From positions 1 through 63,213 of the forward strand of contig KV921004.1 in assembly GCA_002081555.1 (NCBI GenBank): a stretch of DNA of 63,213 bases. The letters run 5' to 3'. The translations under genes and the position numbers were made by a program. Within the stretch, counting starts at the first letter, position 1; each line of letters opens with the position of its first letter. The notes under the pieces were generated by a model. That model was given only the letters and a program-made list of their open reading frames with translations. It searched no databases and was not told the origin of the DNA. The stretch comes from Protostelium mycophagum. Its lineage: Eukaryota > Evosea > Variosea > Protosteliida > Protosteliaceae. Below, piece by piece: positions 57,205 through 63,213 of the stretch.

Positions 57205-60200
57205 ATGACGCCGCAAGCGCTCATCCTCCTCTTTCTGACGATCCACTCTGTTCAGAGTGATCTCATTGGAGACGCCTTGTCATCATTATATACGTCGACA
57301 GCAGGTGAGGCATTTCGAATCTAAAACGTCTGAAAATCATCAGGGCCACAATGGATCAACCAGTCTGGTTGGTTAAATAATACAGGCACTAACTATTGCT
57401 TACCAAAACCTTTTTATGGTATTGTCTGTGGACCTTCAGGTAAAGATGTTTCTCATTTTCTGGTCTGAACCCAGAAAGGTCAAATATTGATTCTAGACCT
57501 ATCTTCAAACGGTCTCAGTGGCACGATCCCCTCTAACTTTGCCCAATTGAGCAGTTTGATGTCTATCATTTTGAGAAATAACTCTCTAAACGGGGCTGTG
57601 CCAAATATGTCCTCCATGATAGGCTTGGCTAAAATCGATCTGGTGATCATTCTCCATCCAGCTTCATTTTCACAGCTGATGTCTTACGCAGGGATTTAAC
57701 GGTTTTGATGGACAGATTCCATCTTACATCTCTGATCTGGTCCACCTCCAATCGATAGACATGGAATTCAATCAACTCTCGGGAGACATTCCCGACATGT
57801 CGCGTCTGGCAGAGCTGCTCTTCCTCAACCTCAACGAAAACCAGTGAGTCCTCTATAAAAGAAATAAATTCACGATATATCCACAGGCTGACCGGTGGCT
57901 TTCCCAACATCACCGCACCCAAGCTCACATACATGGACCTGGTACGTACTTTCTATTCCGATGAAACTGACTCGTTGTAGTCCTCCAATCTATTGTCTGG
58001 ACCGCTGCCCACATATTTAAATGATTTCACCCAACTACAACTACTAAAACTATCAAATAATAGTTTTCTGGGGGAGATACCAAATATTAACATTGACACT
58101 CTGGCGTTTTTAGACCTCAGCAGCAACGAGTAAAGATCTTCATCGAAATTTCATCGAAATTTCACTGAAATATCCAGTCTGACCGGACCCTTCCCCACCC
58201 TGGGAACCCCCATGTCGCTCGGTCTCATAGTCTTAAACCTATCCTCCAACCATTTATCCGGAAATATCCCGCCCTTAACCAGCCTCCCCGAGTTGGTTTC
58301 TCTGAATTTATCTCGAAATATGTTTTCCGGTCCGGTGAGGATTTTTCTAACCGAATTCAAATTTTTCGAAATTTTGACCCGTTGTAGATCCCGACGGATA
58401 TACCGATGCGCATCAAGCTCGTCGATCTGTCAAGAAACGGAGTTTCAGGGACTGTTCCCGCCAGTCTTGTCAACAGGCTATGTTTAGGATCTTTAGACCT
58501 GTCATCGAATCAATTGGAGGGAAGCCTCCCCCCCTGGAACACCCCAAATCTACAATACTTGGGTGATTTTTCACTTTCAGAATTTAAAATTTGAATTTCG
58601 GTTTTTCGCGGTTTTTAACACATTTCAGGGTTGAACAACAATAAATTCTCCGGAAGTCTCCCAGATGGTGAGAATCTGGCTGACATATGACGTCATCACC
58701 TATGATATCATTGATGATGTCACACCAGGTCTCTACAATTGTAGTCAACTGCAGGCCATGTTTTTGTTTGGCAACGCCTTCACTGGCGGGATCTCTGAGA
58801 ACATCATTAACATGAAAAGTTTATTTTACCTTTTAGCCTTCAGTAATTTAATGTCCGGTCCTATACCCACCTCAATAGCATGTGAGTACATGATGACGTC
58901 ATCAAAGTGTATGGGTTTGTTTTTGCAACGGAATGAATTGCGGCTCCGCCGCCTTTCAAAGGAATAAAACGGTTTTGGTGATGACGTCATGGTGACGTCA
59001 TTGTAGATCTGCCTTTATTTTACGTATCTTTGGCCTACAACAATTTCACGGGGACGATTCCCCCCGTCGGCCCGATAATACAAACACTGGACCTCAGGAG
59101 CAACTCTTTATATGGCCCGATACCCCCGAGACTGTTCGAATCCTCCACGTATGACACATGTCATTCTTATTGTCTCAAAGTCAAAATATATTCTCGGCTT
59201 TATCGCAGCACGATAAAATTTGGATAAATTTAGATTTTGCAAGATTGACTGTTGTAGATTACAAGTGTTACTTTTGAGCGGCAATGAATTCTCCGGACCT
59301 GTCCTCATGAACGGTATGACGTCATCACGACATGATGACGTCTCGATGACATGCGCAGGACCCAATCACGTCATGATGAATTTAGATCTGTCATTTAATT
59401 TGCTCAGTGGCTCGATGGATTTCATCACCAATTTCGGACAGAGCACCAACATTCAAGAGATCAATTTAAACAGCAACCTCTTCGTAGGCAGCCTACCACC
59501 ACTGACAAACCTCACCAACTTACTCTCCTTCTCTGTAAATCACAACCAACTGTCAGGTATTTATTTCATTGTCATTGTACTTCTCTTGCGGGATGTGATT
59601 ACCCGCCTCACGGTAAGATTCACGGTAATTAACGCGTTCATTACCGTGAACTGGGTTTAGTAAGACTAAACTCTGGAACATATTTTATCTGTTGATTTGG
59701 AGATTTTGACTTACGTTCCCAGGGAGCATTCCGGGGTCTCTGGGTCTGATGGTCAACTTGTTGCAGTTTGACGTGTCCTTCAATAATTTGACAGGCGTAA
59801 TTCCCACGGGAGTCGGAAATCTACTCAAGATCCAGCGTTTAGAACTGTCATCCAATCAATTATCCGGAACTATCCCCTTCCAAGTCAGATATTTCATCTA
59901 ATCTTCCACGACTTTTCACTGAAATTTCACAGATACAACTGATGAGTTCCTGCATGTACTTGAATATTTCCCATAATAACTTTGACGCGTTAGACACACA
60001 AATCATCCCTGGCTCTCTTGCGAGATTAGTCTACTACGATATGTCTTACAACAACATCCAATCACAAATCAACACCATTAGCTCCCTGCTTTCTATCCAA
60101 GTGATTAAAATCAACAGAAATAAATTCACGGGGGCCCTGTTGTCCGATCTTCAAGTGAGTTGAAATTTCCCGGAAATTTCGGGTTATTTCGGATCATAAT

Positions 60201-63200
60201 TTTCCGTGAAATTTCTGGTGCTAAACTAGGCAGGGTCTGGACAGTCTGCAATATTTAGATATGAGTGAAAACCGCCTCAGCGGACCCCTCGCCTACACAG
60301 TGGGGTTTCTCCCATCTCTACAATACTGTAATATCTCGCACAACAGATTATCCGGAAATCTTCCGCCCAGCGTTGGGACGCTCAAAAGCACCCAGATATT
60401 TGACCTCTCTTTTAATCAATTTACTGGTACGTAATTCGTTTGAATCTACAACCCCGAGGGTGTCATTTTCTGGCGCTTGGAGCTTCTGAACAAAAATATT
60501 GGCGGTTACTACCGATTGTACAAACACTAGATCTATTTTTGGCAAACTACAACCAGTCCAGGGAGTATCCCAAGTGAGCTTGGTGGTGGGACCGCACTCG
60601 TGGAGCTCCTCATGGCGGGAAATAATCTCACGGGAAATTTACCCGAAAGTCTTGGAGATCTGAACCAACTCAAAGTCTTGGACTTGTCTAATAACAAATT
60701 CAACGGGACTATAAATAGATCGATAGGTGAGTTGTAGATTGAATGATGTCATGATGACGTCATGACAGGTAGTATGACAAATCTGGAGGTTCTTTTGTTG
60801 GGGGGCAACCAATTTTCTGGGAATTTTCCCCTTTCATTCTCATCTTTAAGAAATCTACAACAGGTACGTAATCAAAATTTTTTTTACAAAATCCAATTCA
60901 AAAAAATGTTCAGAATTCAGAAATAAAAGTGACAGGTGGATATTTCTGGGAATCAGCTGACCGGAAATTTGACAACACTGGACTCTGAGCCGGAGTATTT
61001 CGACCTAAGTGGGAACAATTTATCCGGGTCCATGTCATTCATCAACTCCGTAAACTCCTTTTCAGTGAGTTTTCCACGAATTTTCAGGCCAAGTTCAGGA
61101 CTGACATGTGTCAGTATCTGAACTTGTCACGAAATTTCTTCACGGGAAATTTCCCGGATATCTCTGGAAATAACCGACTGGTGTCGGCAGATCTGAGCCA
61201 CAATCGCTTACGCGGAAGTATGACACCGCTATCCGGTCTCAGCACAGTACAGGTATGATATCATAATCTTTTGTTACTAAAAATAGATTCGTATAGAACA
61301 TTTGATACGACAAATGTCAACTTCTTGACCGTAATTCAGTATTTTGACATCAGCAACAATCAATTGAGCGGGGGGGTACCATTGTTGTCCTCGATGACGT
61401 CACTGACATACATCGACATGAGCAATAATGAGCTGTCAGAGATTTTCGATTACCCCCCACTGATCACCAGTATGTTTTCAGATCATGTCATCACATGTCA
61501 TCGCGTTGTCATGACGACATGTTAATGTTTTTAAGGTGTAAATAGCACTTGCAACATGGCGAATAATAACTTCTCCTGCTCAATACCTTGGACCGTCTTG
61601 TCGAATTGCTCCGCAACCTGTCAGGTATGTGATGACGTCATCATGACGTGGCATGACGTATACAGGTATTCAACATGAGTTCGGCTACGGTACAGATCCG
61701 CATTGAAGGATCTGTGAGCACCTTCCAACAGTCACAATTCATTGCGACGCTCTCAAATCTCCTCAACATCACCCCCACCAGGTGATTTTTTTGGCTCGTT
61801 GTAGACGCATCTGAAATTTCGCAGATTGAATATACTGAGTATACAATCTGGGAGTGTAATAATTAATATGAGGATTGACCCTCCCGCCACCAGATCTACA
61901 AATCAAGGTTCTGCAGAACGTGTTATTCAAGATATTGAAAGACTCAGCACGTAAGTTATGCTCATCTACAATCACAAAATCTGCCAATATGGATTTTCTA
62001 ACGAGTTCATAATGAAAATTCTTCAAAAATTCTGACGTTGTAGATCTTCCGCTTTCATTGACTCAGGAATCATCGTATTGGGAGTCATTTCCCCCGTCCC
62101 CCCTACTCCCTCCAAAGTGTGAGTCTACATCGTTGTAGATCATGAAAAAAACAAACCACATCACTTTGCACATATTTCAAAATCACCAACTGATTCCTAT
62201 CCCGAGAAATTTCCGAGAAAATTCTGAGAAAATTCAGGTTTCCTGCTGCAGCGATCATCGGCATTGTTGTCGGGGTGATCGTCTTTCTGCTCATCATCGG
62301 AATCATCATCACATTCATTCTTCTTCGAAGATGGAAACAGAGACAGGTGACCACTTCTAAAACTCATTGTATCACGTGTATAGTGATAGGTCTTTTGTGT
62401 TTTTGGCGATTTGTGGTCATCAACCTGTCAAATATGTCAAACTGACACTGACAGTTGGCGAACATCCCGAACCCTTGGGAGATGGTAGATCTATCTACTA
62501 TTCAGCTCGGAGATGCCAAGAAATCTATTATTGACTACAGCGACTTCGCCGATTTCCACCTGATCGGATCAGGTGATTTTATTAATAAATATTCATTCAA
62601 TTTTGATTTAAACGGAAATAAAAATCTTAAATCTAAAAATAGACCACCTTTGACATATGTCAGGTGCGTATGGAGTCGTGTACATGTGCAAATGGAGAGA
62701 AACAACTGTTGCTATGAAACAAATCAGGACTGAGCGTGTGTCTTCGGAACAACTGAAGGAGTTTTTGGGAGAGGTATTTTGGCGGGAAAAATCTTCCAGA
62801 AATTTCTGATCTTTTTCAGGTACAAATTCTGCAGGGTATGAGGCCTCATCCGGTCAGTAGAAAATCTTTTGTATTTTCTAAAATTAAATTGACTCGTTGT
62901 AGAACGTCATATTATTTATGGGAATGACTTTCCCGCCACAACCCCTCACCATCGTAACAGAGTACGCAGAAGGAGGCAGTCTGTACGTAACACGAAATTT
63001 CCATGAGATTCTGATCGCTTTTCAGTTACGGCTTCCTTCGCGCCAATACCGTCGGCACCGAAGAAAAAATCAACTGGATCAGAGGTGACCGTTATATTCA
63101 AAATTCAAATCTCCCGCCTGATTTTCAAAGGCATTGCCAGAGGAATGAACCACCTCCACAAGGAGAATATTATCCACAGAGACTTGGCCGCCAGAAACAT

Positions 63201-63213
63201 CCTCTTAACGAAA
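57205..63213 (+). CDS. LRR receptor-like protein kinase, 3' end outside the window
   Basis: The signal peptide MTPQALILLFLTIHSVQS is followed by an LRR N-cap (QWINQSGWLNNTGTNYC, GIVCGPSG) and about 25 plant-type leucine-rich repeats of the L..LDLSSN.LSG.IP form (LDLSSNGLSGTIPSNFAQL, LNLSSNHLSGNIPPLTSLP, MAGNNLTGNLPESLGDL). A Cys-rich cap (CSIPWTVLSNCSATC) and an SEA-like region lead to one membrane span (AAAIIGIVVGVIVFLLIIGI) and a kinase: LIGSGAYGVVYMCKW (Gly loop), VAMKQI (catalytic Lys), ILFMGMTFPPQPLTIVTEYA, and IIHRDLAARNILLTK. The catalytic loop is HRDLAARN, as in tyrosine kinases and some tyrosine-kinase-like enzymes. About 40 short exons; the gene runs off the window before the DFG motif. 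It probably senses an outside ligand or prey. Confidence 0.93.
59619..59650. repeat. CGGTAA palindrome, copy 3
   Basis: A 32-bp palindrome with a single mismatched pair, halves TTCACGGTAATTAACG and CGTTCATTACCGTGAA. It lies in an intron of the LRR kinase gene, at 59619-59650. Confidence 0.88.
61625..61665 (+). other. Example intron built of TGACGTCA motifs
   Basis: A 41-base intron of the LRR kinase gene whose exon joins are certain (ATCQ/VFNMSS). It begins GTATGTGATGACGTCATC and ends GACGTATACAG; almost all of it is GATGACG/TCATGACG repeats. Similar introns are at 59314-59358 (45 bases) and 54105-54147 (43 bases). Confidence 0.85.

Noticed and set aside
1-63213. CRISPR arrays, bacterial operons or prophage
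   Set aside because: The window is spliced eukaryotic DNA; the regular repeats found are two or three copies only and have no spacer pattern.
1-63213. Retroviral or other virus-like elements
   Set aside because: I saw no reverse transcriptase, integrase, capsid or long terminal repeats in either strand's readable frames.

Overview
The window is nuclear DNA of a free-living, gene-dense, intron-rich unicellular eukaryote. About 20 protein genes are packed on both strands, often 80-250 bp apart, with many introns of only about 40-75 bp. The gene mix suggests an amoebozoan, perhaps a protosteloid or variosean amoeba: exocyst Sec5, two Munc13-type proteins, SIN1 of TORC2, an expanded Rac, an EF-hand NADPH oxidase, a polyHAMP protein, a G8 ectoprotein, a DUF1996 surface protein and a plant-style LRR receptor kinase. 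That placement is inference. Products were read by eye from the sequence, and exon borders are approximate unless I state them.

Layout. 0-7.3 kb: 3' part of a one-pass membrane protein (+), SEC13 (-), an ankyrin-repeat protein (+), a small duplicated unit (-) and a mitochondrial carrier (+). 7.4-14.2 kb: exocyst SEC5 (+) and a GPI-anchored DUF1996 protein (+), followed by a 127-base assembly gap. 14.7-24.0 kb: a long C2/C2/MUN/GRAM Munc13-like gene (-). 24.8-32.6 kb: NADPH oxidase (-), a BAR plus auxilin-type J-domain protein (+), a GNAT acetyltransferase (-) and an RNF5/RNF185-type ER ubiquitin ligase (+). 33.1-43.5 kb: a large unrecognised gene with a Gly-rich N-terminal part (-), SIN1 (+), a Rac GTPase (-) and a four-helix membrane protein (-). 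43.9-52.1 kb: a second Munc13-like gene (+), a duplicated small unit (-), a polyHAMP protein (+) and a graveyard of rearranged pieces of the second Munc13-like gene. 52.1-63.2 kb: a secreted G8/beta-helix protein (+), a doubtful or broken small gene, and an LRR receptor kinase (+) cut by the window end.

Many genes belong to membrane traffic and cortical signalling: COPII coat (SEC13), vesicle tethering and priming (SEC5, two MUN proteins), clathrin uncoating and membrane bending (BAR-J), ER quality control (RNF5-like), and Rac, TORC2 and NOX signalling. They look like ordinary neighbours rather than an operon-like cluster, although several pairs share divergent promoters of only 96-355 bp.

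The most striking signal is in the non-coding DNA. The introns draw on a small vocabulary of short recurring motifs: CTGACTCGTTGTAG at the 3' splice site, TGATGACGTCATCA, TTTTGGCGGGAAAA, TTCTATTTTTAGAA, aatttc-rich blocks and GCGGC-loop-GCCGC hairpins. There is also a family of 30-32 bp palindromes with compensating arm changes, and a fold-back element with hAT-like ends. These repeats are found in unrelated genes and suggest intron homogenisation, introner-like spread, or an unusual sequence-rich splicing code.
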